A stretch of 64,000 bases of DNA. Origin: Mycolicibacterium gilvum (GTDB taxonomy: Bacteria; Actinomycetota; Actinomycetes; Mycobacteriales; Mycobacteriaceae). Shown here in pieces: positions 17,157 through 26,901 of the stretch. The notes below the pieces were generated by a model that was not told the origin of the DNA, did no database searches, and saw nothing but the letters and a program-made list of their open reading frames with translations. Every line of letters starts with the position of its first letter. The stretch's first letter is position 1. The translations under genes were made by a program, and so were the position numbers. The stretch is taken from assembly GCF_900454025.1 (NCBI RefSeq), contig NZ_UGQM01000001.1:1426001-1490000 (forward strand), written 5' to 3'.

Positions 17157-18755
17157 CTAACGCCAGGTCGCGATGGCGGCGGCGACGGCGTCCTGGACGT
17201 CGGCGGCGTGTGACCTCCCCGTAGCGACCTCGCCGGTGCAGCGAATTTCGATGTACGACTTCAGCTTCGGTTCGGTCCCCGACGGGCGCATGACGACCCG
17301 CACCGATGTGGCGCTGTCCCCGCCCGAGAAGATCAGGGCATCGGTGCGGGGCATCAGATCGGTCACCGTGACGGCGAAGCCGGCGATCTCCTCCGGTGGT
17401 GCGGCGCGAAGGCGGGACATCATCGCCGCCGCGTCCTGCGGTGAAAGCACCCTGCGGGTGACCGCCGTGGTCGTGTGCACCCCGTGGCGGCGGGCCAGGT
17501 CGTCGAGCGCGTCGAGTAGCGTCCGGCCCTGCTCGCGCAGCGACACGACGAGATCGCATGCCAGCACGGCGGCACTGATGCCGTCCTTGTCCCTGACGGC
17601 CCCGGGGTCGACGCAGTGCCCGATGGCCTCCTCGTAGGCGTAGACCAGTGTGGCGTCCAGACCCTCGTCGGCGCGCGCCAGCCATTTGAATCCCGTCAGC
17701 GTCTCGACATGCCGGGCCCCGTGCGCCGCGGCGATGCTCGCCAGCATCCGGGACGACACGACGGTGCTCGCCACCACCGCGTGTGTCGGATCGGCATGTG
17801 ACAGCACGTAATCGCCGAGCAGCCACCCGGTTTCGTCGCCGCTGAGCATTCGCCAGCCGGTGGGCGTGGGTACGCCGATCGCGCAGCGGTCCGCGTCGGG
17901 ATCCAGGGCGATCGCGATCTCGGCGTCGACCCCGGCGGCCAGCGCCAGGAGTGCGTCCGACGCGCCGGGCTCCTCCGGATTGGGGAAGGCTACGGTGGGG
18001 AAGTCCGGATCGGGCGCAAACTGCTCCTCCACCACGTGCACGTCGGCGAAGCCTGCCAAAGCCAGTGCGTCGAGCGCGAATTCGCCGCCGACCCCGTGCA
18101 TGGGCGTCAGCGCGATGCGTGCCGAACCTGCGGCATGCCGCACGCTCGCGGCACGCTCGAGGTAGGCGCGCAGCTCGTCGGCGGCCGGGACCTCGACAGG
18201 TGCGCGGGGAATCTCGTCGGCGGGTGGGGCCGCCGCGATGGCCGCTTCGATCTCCCGGTCGGTGGGGGAGACGATCTGCAGCCCGCCGGTGACGTAGACC
18301 TTGTAGCCGTTGTCGGTGGGCGGGTTGTGGGACGCGGTGATCTGCACCCCCGCCGCCGCGCCCAGGTGCCTGACCGCGAACGCCACCGCCGGCGTAGGCA
18401 CCGGACCGCTCATCAACTGCACGGTGAATCCCTGCGCCGCAAAGACTTCGGCGGCGGCGCGACCGAACTCGGCGGAGCGGTGCCGTGCGTCGTAGCCGAC
18501 GACCACCTGCGAGGAGGCAGGTGATCGATCCGTCAGCACCCGGGCCACCGCCCACGTCGCGCGGATCACGACCGCGAGGTTCATCCCGTTCGGCCCGGCC
18601 CGCAGCGGCCCCCGCAGTCCCGCCGTGCCGAAGGTCAACGTGTGTGCGAAGCGCTCGGCGAGTTCGTCGTCGTCGCAGGCGGCCAGTTCCGCGGCGGACT
18701 CGGGATCGGGGTCGTGGGCGAGCCATTCCTCGACGGCCGTGTGCAACGCGGTCAC
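17157..18755 (-). CDS. pmmB: Phosphohexomutase (phosphomannomutase / phosphoglucomutase family)
   Basis: Alpha-D-phosphohexomutase of 532 aa with the four expected blocks. FGTAGLRG lies near residue 42. The phosphoserine loop TASHNP is near 142. The Mg site is DPDADR near 304. The distal phosphate-binding loop RPSGTEPKLKSYIE is near the C-terminus. It interconverts hexose- or possibly pentose-1/6-phosphates; beside deoD and upp a phosphopentomutase role in nucleoside salvage is as likely as phosphomannomutase. GTG 18755 has CACAAT six bases upstream, fitting a leaderless transcript. Rv3308 homologue. Confidence 0.9.
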   Translation of the reverse strand: MTALHTAVEEWLAHDPDPESAAELAACDDDELAERFAHTLTFGTAGLRGPLRAGPNGMNLAVVIRATWAVARVLTDRSPASSQVVVGYDARHRSAEFGRAAAEVFAAQGFTVQLMSGPVPTPAVAFAVRHLGAAAGVQITASHNPPTDNGYKVYVTGGLQIVSPTDREIEAAIAAAPPADEIPRAPVEVPAADELRAYLERAASVRHAAGSARIALTPMHGVGGEFALDALALAGFADVHVVEEQFAPDPDFPTVAFPNPEEPGASDALLALAAGVDAEIAIALDPDADRCAIGVPTPTGWRMLSGDETGWLLGDYVLSHADPTHAVVASTVVSSRMLASIAAAHGARHVETLTGFKWLARADEGLDATLVYAYEEAIGHCVDPGAVRDKDGISAAVLACDLVVSLREQGRTLLDALDDLARRHGVHTTTAVTRRVLSPQDAAAMMSRLRAAPPEEIAGFAVTVTDLMPRTDALIFSGGDSATSVRVVMRPSGTEPKLKSYIEIRCTGEVATGRSHAADVQDAVAAAIATWR

Positions 18756-18870
18756 CCGGTCATTGTGCCCGGCCGCCGCGGCCCTGCGCGGTGGCCGCCG
18801 AATGTTCGGTCTATGACGTGAAATCGCCGCGGATCCGTCATGAATCGTGCGCTCGGCGCGTCACCCGGTA

Positions 18871-19305
18871 TCAACGGGTATCGGAGTCGGCGAGCTTGCG
18901 CAGGATCGGCGCCACCAGCATCAGCAGGTCGAACTCCAGGTCGGTGAGGGTGTCGCGCATGGTGTGGTGCAGCCAGGCGTCGCGTTCGGCACGGTCGTCG
19001 TCCAGCAGCGCGGTGCCCTCGGGCGTCATCTCGACGAGCTGCCGGCGCCGATCGGTCTCGTCGGGGCGCCGGCCGATCAGCCCCCGGCTCTCGAGCTCGT
19101 TGAGGGAGTCGGTGAGCGACTGGACCCGGACGTGCATCCGCACGCCGAGTTCGGCCGGCGTCGTAACCCCGGCCCTGCTGATCTCGCCGAGCAGCTGCAT
19201 CTGGCTCAGCGTGAGCCCGTTGTCGGGCCGGTGGCGGCGCAGCTGCCGCGCGACGGCCATCAGCGATTCCCGCAGCTCGGTGGCGGCGGGCTGTTCTATT
19301 GACAA
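18871..19305 (-). CDS. MarR family transcriptional regulator
   Basis: Winged-helix regulator of 144 aa. The MarR core runs LTLSQMQLLGEISRAGVTTPAELGVRMHVRVQSLTDSLNELESRGLIGRRPDETDRRRQLVEMTPEG. TTG at 19305 is the best start: AAGG lies six bases before it and it gives a normal MarR length. It is divergent from the AbrB-type membrane protein, which it most probably regulates. An EctR-like role for the nearby ectoine genes cannot be excluded but pmmB lies between. Confidence 0.85.
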   Translation of the reverse strand: MSIEQPAATELRESLMAVARQLRRHRPDNGLTLSQMQLLGEISRAGVTTPAELGVRMHVRVQSLTDSLNELESRGLIGRRPDETDRRRQLVEMTPEGTALLDDDRAERDAWLHHTMRDTLTDLEFDLLMLVAPILRKLADSDTR

Positions 19306-19389
19306 GGAAAACCTTGGTAACAGGGACCCATGTGAGCCGTACACCTCCGGTTGAGATCTTGAATTGGTAAGAGCATACTTGCCATCAGG
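19306..19389. promoter_or_regulatory. Divergent promoter region with candidate MarR sites
   Basis: CAAGG-aaaa-CCTTG (19303-19316) straddles the MarR start. TTGGTAA occurs twice in direct orientation (19314-19320 and 19364-19370), exactly 50 bases apart. CATACT near 19374 could be a -10 for the plus-strand gene. These are candidate operators by inference. Confidence 0.35.
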
Positions 19390-20514
19390 ATGAAGTGGTG
19401 GCGATCGATACTCCGGTGGACGTGTCTTCTCGCGGTGACCGGTGCGGTCACCGTGCCGCTGACGCGGGTCGGTGTGCCGTCGGCCGCGCTGTTCGCCGCA
19501 CTGGCCGTCGGGATCGTGTTCGCGTTGACGGTGGGCGGACCGGCCCGCGTCCCGCGCAGACTCGGCATCGCCGCCCAGGGGGTCCTCGGCGTCTACATCG
19601 GCACGATGGTCCACCGGGACGCGTTGTCGGCGCTGAAAGGCGACTGGGTGATCGTCCTCGCGGTGGCGGTCGGCACGTTGCTGCTCAGCGTCCTGGCCGG
19701 GGCGCTGCTCGGCATGCGCCGCGACGTCACACCGCTCACCGGATCTCTGGCTCTGGTCGCCGGCGGCGCATCCGGCCTGGTCGCCATCGCCCGCGAACTC
19801 GGCGGCGACGACCGCGTCGTGGCCGTGGTGCAGTACCTGCGCGTCGCGCTGGTCACCGCGTCCATGCCCGTCGTGGTCACACTGATCTATCACGCCGACC
19901 GCTCCCGCGCCACCACCCAGATTGCCGAAACCCCGGCGGCGCCTTGGTATCTCAGCGTCGCGATCATGGCCGCACTCGTGGTGGTCGGCGCGGTCGGTGG
20001 CCGGCTCATCCGGTTGCCCGGCGCGGGACTGCTCGGACCCCTCGCGCTGACCGTCGCGCTCGAGGTCAGCGGTCTGTCGTTCGGTCTGTCGGTGCCGATG
20101 CTCCTCGTGCAGGCGGGCTACATGCTGATCGGCTGGCAGGCGGGGCTGGCCTTCACCCGCGCATCCCTGCGCAGTGTGGGCCGGCTCCTGCCGACCGCGC
20201 TGGCCCTGATCGTCTTCATCGGGGTCGCGACGGCAGGGCTGGGGGTTCTGCTTGCGCGCGTCGCCGGCCTGACACCGTTGGAGGGGTATCTCGCGACCAG
20301 CCCCGGCGGTGTCTATGCGGTCCTGGCCACCGCGGTCGAGACGGGCTCCAACGTCACGTTCGTCATCGCGGCCCAGGTGGTGCGGATCCTGTTGATGCTG
20401 TTCACCGCGCCGCTGCTGGCCCGCGCAGTGGTCTGGGCCAGCCGGAAGCTGAGCCCCGATCAGAGTCCGGCGATGACCGCCGACAGCAGGGAACCCATCC
20501 GCGTCGCCGACTGA
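19390..20514 (+). CDS. AbrB family membrane protein (AbrB duplication / AmoA-like)
   Basis: Polytopic membrane protein of 374 aa with about nine or ten hydrophobic segments. Two half-repeats of the AbrB duplication domain are seen: [20 protein letters not shown] with [19 protein letters not shown], and [22 protein letters not shown] with [22 protein letters not shown]. The family is of unknown function despite the regulator-like name. Its 3' end overlaps the convergent deoD coding end by 55 bases. Likely controlled by the divergent MarR protein. Confidence 0.82.
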   Translation: MKWWRSILRWTCLLAVTGAVTVPLTRVGVPSAALFAALAVGIVFALTVGGPARVPRRLGIAAQGVLGVYIGTMVHRDALSALKGDWVIVLAVAVGTLLLSVLAGALLGMRRDVTPLTGSLALVAGGASGLVAIARELGGDDRVVAVVQYLRVALVTASMPVVVTLIYHADRSRATTQIAETPAAPWYLSVAIMAALVVVGAVGGRLIRLPGAGLLGPLALTVALEVSGLSFGLSVPMLLVQAGYMLIGWQAGLAFTRASLRSVGRLLPTALALIVFIGVATAGLGVLLARVAGLTPLEGYLATSPGGVYAVLATAVETGSNVTFVIAAQVVRILLMLFTAPLLARAVVWASRKLSPDQSPAMTADSREPIRVAD

Positions 20515-21254
20515 CGACCCGCCGCGAGGACCTCCTCGTGGCTGAGGGGCTGACCGGTCATCCCCGCGGCCAGATTGGTCACCAACGACACCCCCAGTAC
20601 GGCCGCGCCGCACGCGCGCGCCGCGATCGTCTCGTGCACGGTCGACATCCCGACCAGATCCGCGCCCAGCGTGCGCAACATGCGGATCTCGGCGGGTGTC
20701 TCGTAGTGCGGACCGGGCAGCCCCGCATACACGCCCTCGGTCAGCGACGGATCGATGTCGCGCGCCAGGGCGCGCAGAGCAGGGGAGTACGCGTCGACCA
20801 TGTCGACGAACTGCGCACCCACCAGCGGAGAACGCGCCGTCAGGTTCAGATGGTCGCTGATCAGCACCGGCTGCCCGACCGTCATGTCCTCGCGCACCCC
20901 ACCGGCGGCGTTGGTCAGGACGACGGTCCGCGCCCCGGCCGCGCACGCGGTCCGCACCGGATGCACGACGTGGCGCAGGTCGTGGCCTTCATAGGCGTGG
21001 ATGCGCCCGAGCAGGACCAGCACCCGGTGCGGACCGGCGCGCAGAGACAGCACCTGCCCGCCGTGGCCCTGCGCGCTGGGCGGGGTGAAACCCGGAAGGT
21101 CGGCCATCGGGATCGCGGCGTCGGGTTCGCCGAGCGACGTCGCCGCGGGCGCCCAGCCGGATCCGAGGACGACGGCGACGTCATGCGTATCGACCCCGGT
21201 GCGCCGCCTGAGCTCGTCGGCCGCCTGCTTCGCGAGCACCCCCGGATCGTCCAC
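20460..21254 (-). CDS. deoD: Purine nucleoside phosphorylase
   Basis: Trimeric-type PNP of 264 aa that phosphorolyses (deoxy)inosine and guanosine. Features: VVLGSGWAP phosphate loop near residue 30, [43 protein letters not shown] and [18 protein letters not shown] 21254 is preceded by TAGGCT with exactly six bases between, so the mRNA is probably leaderless. Convergent overlap with the AbrB-type gene. Rv3307 homologue; works with add, deoA, upp and pmmB in salvage. Confidence 0.95.
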   Translation of the reverse strand: MDDPGVLAKQAADELRRRTGVDTHDVAVVLGSGWAPAATSLGEPDAAIPMADLPGFTPPSAQGHGGQVLSLRAGPHRVLVLLGRIHAYEGHDLRHVVHPVRTACAAGARTVVLTNAAGGVREDMTVGQPVLISDHLNLTARSPLVGAQFVDMVDAYSPALRALARDIDPSLTEGVYAGLPGPHYETPAEIRMLRTLGADLVGMSTVHETIAARACGAAVLGVSLVTNLAAGMTGQPLSHEEVLAAGRQSATRMGSLLSAVIAGL

Positions 21255-21298
21255 AGGCGCAGCCTAGTGCGGGTTTGCGCAGTGGGATACTGACCGTC
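21255..21298. promoter_or_regulatory. Compact divergent leaderless promoter pair deoD / amiB1
   Basis: Only 44 bases separate the two start codons. The minus-strand -10 TAGGCT (21261-21266) is 6 bases from the deoD GTG. The plus-strand -10 GATACT (21286-21291) is 7 bases from the amiB1 ATG. The -35 region of each falls on or near the other promoter's -10, so the two promoters should interfere with each other. Confidence 0.55.
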
Positions 21299-22477
21299 AT
21301 GTCCAGTGCCGCCGCGTCGACCAGCGTCGAGGACGCCGTGAACCGTCGCCGCAGCGACCTGATCGAGCTGTCTCATTCCATCCACGCCGAGCCCGAACTC
21401 GCGTTCGCCGAACACCGCAGCTGCGCCAAGACGCAGGCGCTGGCCGCCGAGCGTGGATTCGAGGTCTCCGAGGTGGCCGGCCTGGACACGGCGTTCCGTG
21501 CGGTCTACGGCAGCGGTCCGCTGGTCATCGGTGTCTGCGCGGAGTACGACGCCCTGCCCGGGATCGGTCACGCCTGCGGCCACAACATCATCGCCGCGTC
21601 CGCGGTGGGCACGGCGCTGGCGCTGGCCGAGGTCGCCGACGATCTCGGGCTGACGGTGGTGCTGCTCGGGACACCGGCCGAGGAACTCGGCGGGGGCAAG
21701 GCGCTGATGCTCGACGCCGGCGCGTTCGACGACATCGCCGCGGCGGTGATGCTGCATCCGGGGCCGATCGACATCGCGGCGGCACGCTCGCTCGCGCTGT
21801 CGGAGGTCACGATCGGCTACACCGGCCGCGAGTCGCACGCCGCGGTGGCCCCGCATCTGGGCGTCAACGCCGGTGACGCCGTCACCGTCACCCAGGTCGC
21901 GATCGGTCTGCTGCGTCAGCAACTCGCACCGGGTCAGATGGTGCACGGCATCGTCACCGACGGCGGGCAGGCGTCCAACGTCATCCCGGCCCACACCGAG
22001 CTCCGCTACACCATGCGCGCGACGAACTCGGAGTCGTTGCACGAGTTGGAATCCCGGATGGCCGGGTGTTTCGCCTCGGGCGCGGTGGCCACCGGTTGCG
22101 AGCACGTCGTGTCCGAGACCGCACCCGCCTACGCCGAACTCGCGCCGGACCCGTGGCTGGCCGAGCGCGTGCGCGCGGAGATGCTGCGGAGGGGCAGGAC
22201 GCCGGTGCCCGCCGAGCTGGAGGCCGAGTTCCCACTGGGCAGCACCGATATGGGCAACGTGACGCAGGTGATGCCGGGCATCCATCCGATCGTCGGCATC
22301 GACGCCGGCGGTGCGTCGATCCACCAGCCGGCGTTCACGGCCGCCGCGGTGAACGCCAGTGCGGATGCCGCGGTGGTCGACGGTGCGATCATGTTGGCTC
22401 GTACCGTCGTGGCGCTGGCCGAATCCGACGTCGAAAGGGACCGCGTGCTGGACCTGTGGCAGAAGCGGGCGTCATGA
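21299..22477 (+). CDS. amiB1: M20 family metallopeptidase / amidohydrolase (AmiB1-like)
   Basis: M20D-type amidohydrolase of 392 aa. Motifs: LSHSIHAEPELAFAEHRS, CAEYDALPGIGHACGHNIIAASAVG (metal-binding block), GTPAEELGGGK with catalytic Glu, ATGCEHVVSE, and PLGSTDMGNVTQVMPGIHP. Such enzymes hydrolyse N-acyl amino acids or aminobenzoyl-glutamate-like amides. ATG 21299 fits both the leaderless promoter and the family N-terminus. Overlaps amiA1 by ATGA. Rv3306c homologue. Confidence 0.88.
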   Translation: MSSAAASTSVEDAVNRRRSDLIELSHSIHAEPELAFAEHRSCAKTQALAAERGFEVSEVAGLDTAFRAVYGSGPLVIGVCAEYDALPGIGHACGHNIIAASAVGTALALAEVADDLGLTVVLLGTPAEELGGGKALMLDAGAFDDIAAAVMLHPGPIDIAAARSLALSEVTIGYTGRESHAAVAPHLGVNAGDAVTVTQVAIGLLRQQLAPGQMVHGIVTDGGQASNVIPAHTELRYTMRATNSESLHELESRMAGCFASGAVATGCEHVVSETAPAYAELAPDPWLAERVRAEMLRRGRTPVPAELEAEFPLGSTDMGNVTQVMPGIHPIVGIDAGGASIHQPAFTAAAVNASADAAVVDGAIMLARTVVALAESDVERDRVLDLWQKRAS

Positions 22478-23649
22478 GCGTCCTCAGACACGCCGCGGCG
22501 CGCTGGCTCAGCGAGCACTACGACGACCTCGTCGGGTGGCGCAGGCACATCCACCGGCACCCCGAACTCGGCCGGCAGGAGTTCGCGACGACGCAGTTCG
22601 TCGCCTCGTTGCTCGCCGACGCCGGGCTGAACCCGAAGGTGTTGCCCGGCGGCACGGGGTTGACGTGTGACTTCGGTCCGGAGGACGGGCCGCGCGTCGC
22701 GTTGCGCGCCGACATGGACGCGTTGCCGATGTCCGAACGCACCGGTCTGCCGTTCTCGTCGGAGGTCGCCGGTGTCGCGCACGCGTGCGGGCACGACGGG
22801 CACACCTCGGTGCTGCTCGGCGCGGCGCTGGCGTTGGCGTCGGCGCCCGAACTGCCCATCGGTGTCCGGTTGATCTTCCAGGCCGCCGAGGAGTTGATGC
22901 CCGGGGGAGCGATCGACGCGATCGCCGCCGGTGCGCTGACCGGGGTGTCACGGATCTTCGCGCTGCACTGCGATCCGCATCTGGCCGTCGGGCAGGTGGC
23001 GGTCAAGGCGGGGCCGATCACGTCCGCGGCCGACCACATCGAGGTGACGCTGCACTCGCCGGGCGGTCACACGTCGCGTCCGCACCTGACCGGCGACCTC
23101 GTCTACGGCATGGGCACGCTGATCACCGGGGTGCCCGGGATCCTGTCGCGGCGCATCGATCCGCGCAACAGCACGGTGATGGTGTGGGGCGCGGTGCACG
23201 CGGGGGTCGCGGCCAACGCGATCCCGCAGACCGGCGACATGGCCGGCACCATCCGCACGGCCAGCCGCGAGACGTGGCTGACGCTGGAGGACATCGTCAC
23301 CGACGCGGTCGCCTCGTTGCTGGCCCCGCTGGGGATCGAGTACGTGGTGCAGTACCGCCGCGGGGTGCCGCCGGTGGTCAACGAAGAGGCGTCGACCCGG
23401 ATCCTGACCCACGCCATCGAGGCGATCGGCCCCGACGTGCTCGCCGACACCCAGCAGTCCGGGGGCGGTGAGGACTTCTCCTGGTATCTCGAAGAGGTCC
23501 CGGGCGCGATGGCCCGTCTCGGGGTGTGGAGCGGACAAGGTCCGCAACTGGATCTGCACCAGCCGACCTTCGATCTCGACGAACGTGCGCTCGGGGTCGG
23601 GGTGCGGTTGCTGGTGAACCTCGTCGAGCAGAGCGCGGTCGTCCCCTAG
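22474..23649 (+). CDS. amiA1: M20 family amidohydrolase (AmiA1-like)
   Basis: Second M20D amidohydrolase, 391 aa, paralogous to the preceding one. Motifs: WRRHIHRHPELGRQEFATTQF, ALRADMDALPMSE, HACGHDGHTSVLLGAAL, FQAAEELMPGGAID and QQSGGGEDFSWYLEEVPGAM, together giving a full di-metal site as in hippurate/N-acyl-amino-acid hydrolases. Start ATG 22474 overlaps the amiB1 stop (ATGA). Rv3305c homologue. Confidence 0.9.
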   Translation: MSVLRHAAARWLSEHYDDLVGWRRHIHRHPELGRQEFATTQFVASLLADAGLNPKVLPGGTGLTCDFGPEDGPRVALRADMDALPMSERTGLPFSSEVAGVAHACGHDGHTSVLLGAALALASAPELPIGVRLIFQAAEELMPGGAIDAIAAGALTGVSRIFALHCDPHLAVGQVAVKAGPITSAADHIEVTLHSPGGHTSRPHLTGDLVYGMGTLITGVPGILSRRIDPRNSTVMVWGAVHAGVAANAIPQTGDMAGTIRTASRETWLTLEDIVTDAVASLLAPLGIEYVVQYRRGVPPVVNEEASTRILTHAIEAIGPDVLADTQQSGGGEDFSWYLEEVPGAMARLGVWSGQGPQLDLHQPTFDLDERALGVGVRLLVNLVEQSAVVP

Positions 23650-23740
23650 TGGCGACGCTGTGGGCGCCGTCACGTCGGCGGCGGCCCGGGGAGCACGTCA
23701 CTGCGCGACGACGGGGTTGGCCAGATCTGGGCCCGTACGA

Positions 23741-23757
23741 TAGGTTAGCTCTACTAA
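23741..23757. promoter_or_regulatory. Candidate mmpL promoter with short inverted repeat
   Basis: TAGGTT (23741-23746) looks like a -10 element. It overlaps TTAG-N5-CTAA (23745-23757), a TetR-like small palindrome, immediately before the mmpL ATG at 23762. No regulator gene adjoins it. Confidence 0.35.
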
Positions 23758-23761
23758 TCGC

Positions 23762-26700
23762 ATGTGTCGCCGCGCAACCGGCAGCGCCATAACGACTTTC
23801 GGCCGTAACAACTTCGGACTGAACAACTTCGGATTCAACAACTTCGGATTGAACGCTGTGGAGGATCGCACGGTGCACGGGGACAAGCCGCACTTCTACG
23901 GCATCGCCCGGGTCATCCGTGCCGCCTCCATCCCGATCATCCTCATCTGGGTCGCCATCGCCGCGTTCCTGAACGTCTCCGTCCCGCAGCTCGAAGAGGT
24001 CGGCAAGCTGCGGTCGGTGTCGATGAGCCCCGACGACGCACCCGCCGTCATCTCGATGCAGCGCATCGGTGAGGTCTTCGAGGAATACGAATCCAACAGC
24101 TCGGTGATGATCGTCCTCGAGGGCCAGGAACCCCTCGGCGACGACACCCGCGCCTACTACTCCGAGCTGATCGCCGACCTCGAAGCCGACACCAAGCACG
24201 TCGAGCACATCCAGGACCTGTGGAGCGACCCGCTGACCGCGGCCGGCGCCCAGAGCGCCGACGGCATGTCGACCTACTTCCAGGTCTATCTGGCCGGCAA
24301 CCAGGGCGAGGCGCTGGCCAACGAGTCGGTGCGCGCGGTCCAGGAACTGGTGGCCGAGAGCCAGCCGCCCGACGGCGTCGCGGCCTATGTCACCGGCGCC
24401 TCGGCACTGGCCGCCGAGCAGGAAGAGGCCGGCCACAGCAGCATGCGCTTCGTCGAGGCGCTGACGTTCCTGGTCATCACGATCATGCTGGTGCTGTTCT
24501 TCCGTTCGATCGTCACCACGCTGCTGATCCTGGTGATGGTCGGCCTGAGCCTGATGACGGTGCGGGGCGCGGTCGCGTTCCTCGGATTCCACGACATCAT
24601 CGGCCTCTCGACGTTCGCCACCAGCCTGCTGGTCACGCTCGCGATCGCGATCGCGGTGGACTACGCGATCTTCCTGATCGGCCGCTATCAGGAGGCCAAG
24701 GGGACCGGAGCGACCTCCGAAGAGGCGTACTACACGATGTTCGGCGGCACCGCGCACGTCATCGTCGGCTCTGGTCTGACCATCGCCGGTGCGACGTTCT
24801 GCCTGAGCTTCACCCGGTTGCCGTACTTCCAGAGCCTCGGTGTGCCGCTGGCGCTGGGCATGCTGGTGCTCATCGCGGTGGCGATGACGTTCGGGCCCGC
24901 GGTGGTCACCGTCGCGAGCAGGTTCGGACTGCTGGCGCCCAAGCGCGACATGCGTGTCCGCGGCTGGCGCAAGGTCGGCGCGGCGACGGTGCGCTGGCCC
25001 GGGGCGATCCTGGTGGCCAGCGTGGCGGTGTCGCTGATCGGGCTGCTGGCCCTGCCGGGCTACCAGACCAGTTACAACGACCGCAAATACCTGCCCGCCG
25101 ACATCCAGTCCAACATCGGCTACGCCGCCGCGGAACGGCACTTCTCCCCGGCCCGGCTCAACCCCGAGGTGCTGATGGTCGAGACCGACCACGATCTGCG
25201 CAACCCGGCCGACTTCATCGTGATCGAGAAGATCGCCAAGGCGCTGTTCGCGGTCGAGGGCATCGGCCGGGTGCAGACCATCACCCGTCCGGACGGCAAA
25301 CCGATCGAGAGCACCTCGATCCCGTACATCATGAGCCGCCAGAACACGACCCAGCAGCTCAACGAGAAGTACATGCTCGACCGCATGGACGACATGCGCG
25401 CCCAGGCCGATTCGCTGCAGACCACCATCAACGTGATGGAGAGGATGCAGGCGTTGATGACCCAGATGTCGGCGATCACCACCAGCATGGTTGGCAAGAC
25501 CAGGACCATGACGGCCGACATCACCCAATTGCGGGACCACATCGCCGATCTCGACGACTTCGTGCGGCCGATCCGCAACTACTTCTACTGGGAACCGCAC
25601 TGCTACAACATCCCGGTCTGCCATTCGATGCGCTCGCTGTTCGATCTGATCGACGGCACCAACCTGCTGACCGAGAACACCCAGGAGCTGCTGCCCGACC
25701 TGGAGCGGATGGCTGCGATCATGCCCGAGTTGATCGCGTTGATGCCGTCGCAGATCGAGTCGATGAAGTCGCAGCGCGACAACATGCTGACCCAGTACCA
25801 GACCCAGAACAGCCAGCTCGAAGCCGGCGCCGAGATGTCGGTCGACTCCGGCGCGATGGGTGACGCGTTCAACGACGCGTGGAACGCCGACACGTTCTAT
25901 CTGCCACCGGAAGCGTTCGAGAACAAGGACTTTCAGAGCGGTATCGAACAGTTCATCTCGCCCAACGGCCATGCGGTGCGGTTCATCATCGCCCACGAGG
26001 ACGACCCGTTGTCCCCGGCCGGCATCGAGAAGATCGACGGCCTGAAGACCGCGGCGAAGGAGGCGATCAAGGGCACTCCGCTGGAGGGTGCGCGGGTCTA
26101 TCTCGGCGGTACCGCGGCCACCTTCAAGGACATGGCCGACGGCACGCGTTACGACCTGCTGATCGCCGGAATCGCCGCCATCGGACTGATTTTCATCATC
26201 ATGCTGATCCTGACGCGGGCCGTCATCGCCGCGGCGGTGATCGTCGGGACGGTGGTGCTGTCGCTGGGTGCGTCCTTCGGACTCTCGGTGCTGGTATGGC
26301 AGCACTTCGTCGGCATCGAGCTGCACTGGATGGTGCTGCCGATGGCGGTGATCATCCTGTTGGCGGTCGGGGCGGACTACAACCTGCTGGTCGTCTCCCG
26401 GCTGAAGGAGGAGATACAGGCCGGGGTGGGGACCGGCCTGATCCGGACCATGGGCGGCAGCGGCTCGGTGGTGACCGCCGCCGGCATGGTCTTCGCGCTG
26501 ACGATGATGACCATGGCCGTCAGCGATCTGACGATCATCGGACAGGTCGGGACCACCATCGGGATGGGGTTGATCTTCGACACGCTGGTGATCAGGTCGT
26601 TCATGACGCCGTCGATCGCCGCGCTGCTGGGCCGCTGGTTCTGGTGGCCGCAGAAGATCCGCACCCGGCCGGTCCCGGTGCCCTGGGGCGCCGGTGCCAG

Positions 26701-26776
26701 TGGCGGCGGCGACGGCGACGGCGACGGCGACGATGGTGGTGGCGGAGCACCGCGAGCGCGCGCGTCTGCACAGTGA
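23762..26776 (+). CDS. MmpL family RND transporter
   Basis: Large inner-membrane transporter of the mycobacterial MmpL/RND class, 1004 aa, exporting lipids or siderophores by proton motive force. Layout: TM1 near 48-70, a periplasmic loop, TM2-6 near 225-400 with the [13 protein letters not shown] signature, TM7 near 415-440, a second long coiled periplasmic loop near 450-790 with the [21 protein letters not shown] disulfide-type motif of MmpL4/5-like proteins, and TM8-12 near 800-970 with [15 protein letters not shown]. No mmpS partner adjoins it. ATG 23762 places a NNFGL tandem repeat at the N-terminus; GTG 23858 or 23873, after the repeats, are reasonable alternative starts. The tail is Gly/Asp-rich and its last residues and stop fall in palindromic repeat D2. 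Confidence 0.92.
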   Translation: MCRRATGSAITTFGRNNFGLNNFGFNNFGLNAVEDRTVHGDKPHFYGIARVIRAASIPIILIWVAIAAFLNVSVPQLEEVGKLRSVSMSPDDAPAVISMQRIGEVFEEYESNSSVMIVLEGQEPLGDDTRAYYSELIADLEADTKHVEHIQDLWSDPLTAAGAQSADGMSTYFQVYLAGNQGEALANESVRAVQELVAESQPPDGVAAYVTGASALAAEQEEAGHSSMRFVEALTFLVITIMLVLFFRSIVTTLLILVMVGLSLMTVRGAVAFLGFHDIIGLSTFATSLLVTLAIAIAVDYAIFLIGRYQEAKGTGATSEEAYYTMFGGTAHVIVGSGLTIAGATFCLSFTRLPYFQSLGVPLALGMLVLIAVAMTFGPAVVTVASRFGLLAPKRDMRVRGWRKVGAATVRWPGAILVASVAVSLIGLLALPGYQTSYNDRKYLPADIQSNIGYAAAERHFSPARLNPEVLMVETDHDLRNPADFIVIEKIAKALFAVEGIGRVQTITRPDGKPIESTSIPYIMSRQNTTQQLNEKYMLDRMDDMRAQADSLQTTINVMERMQALMTQMSAITTSMVGKTRTMTADITQLRDHIADLDDFVRPIRNYFYWEPHCYNIPVCHSMRSLFDLIDGTNLLTENTQELLPDLERMAAIMPELIALMPSQIESMKSQRDNMLTQYQTQNSQLEAGAEMSVDSGAMGDAFNDAWNADTFYLPPEAFENKDFQSGIEQFISPNGHAVRFIIAHEDDPLSPAGIEKIDGLKTAAKEAIKGTPLEGARVYLGGTAATFKDMADGTRYDLLIAGIAAIGLIFIIMLILTRAVIAAAVIVGTVVLSLGASFGLSVLVWQHFVGIELHWMVLPMAVIILLAVGADYNLLVVSRLKEEIQAGVGTGLIRTMGGSGSVVTAAGMVFALTMMTMAVSDLTIIGQVGTTIGMGLIFDTLVIRSFMTPSIAALLGRWFWWPQKIRTRPVPVPWGAGASGGGDGDGDGDDGGGGAPRARASAQ
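23791..23851 (+). repeat. 15-bp tandem repeat at the 5' end of mmpL
   Basis: Three 15-bp units beginning AACAACTTCGGA lie at 23807-23821, 23822-23836 and 23837-23851, differing at two or three positions. A degraded 16-bp unit precedes them at 23791-23806. Read in the mmpL frame they encode a reiterated NNFGL/F motif. If translation begins at a later GTG they are instead in the leader. Confidence 0.8.
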
Positions 26777-26811
26777 CACGCCGCCGCCAGCGGTATTTCA
26801 CGCGCGCTCAC
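26748..26811. repeat. GC-rich dispersed palindromic repeat, family D, copy D2 (reverse)
   Basis: On the minus strand it runs from GTGAGCGCGCG to GCGCGCTCGCGGTGC. Its ends are mutually inverted (GAGCGCGCG / CGCGCGCTC). It resembles 27786-27848 and 58807-58870 along its length, including a shared GGCGGCGTGTC core and GTGCAGAC. It overlaps the mmpL 3' end and includes its stop codon. Confidence 0.65.
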
Positions 26812-26901
26812 CGGGATCGAGATATGCACAAAGTCTGTTTCATCCCCAGATAGCCGATGAGGCCTGTCCGGTGACGCCATCGGCGTCGCAGCATCGCTGT
26901 C

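Noticed and set aside
18871..19305. MarR protein as the ectoine regulator EctR
   Set aside because: It is separated from ectA by pmmB and is divergent from the AbrB-type membrane protein, a simpler target.
23698..23886. Small minus-strand gene over the mmpL 5' end with NPKL repeats
   Set aside because: Its sequence is the complement of the 15-bp tandem repeat; it has no start context and overlaps the mmpL promoter.
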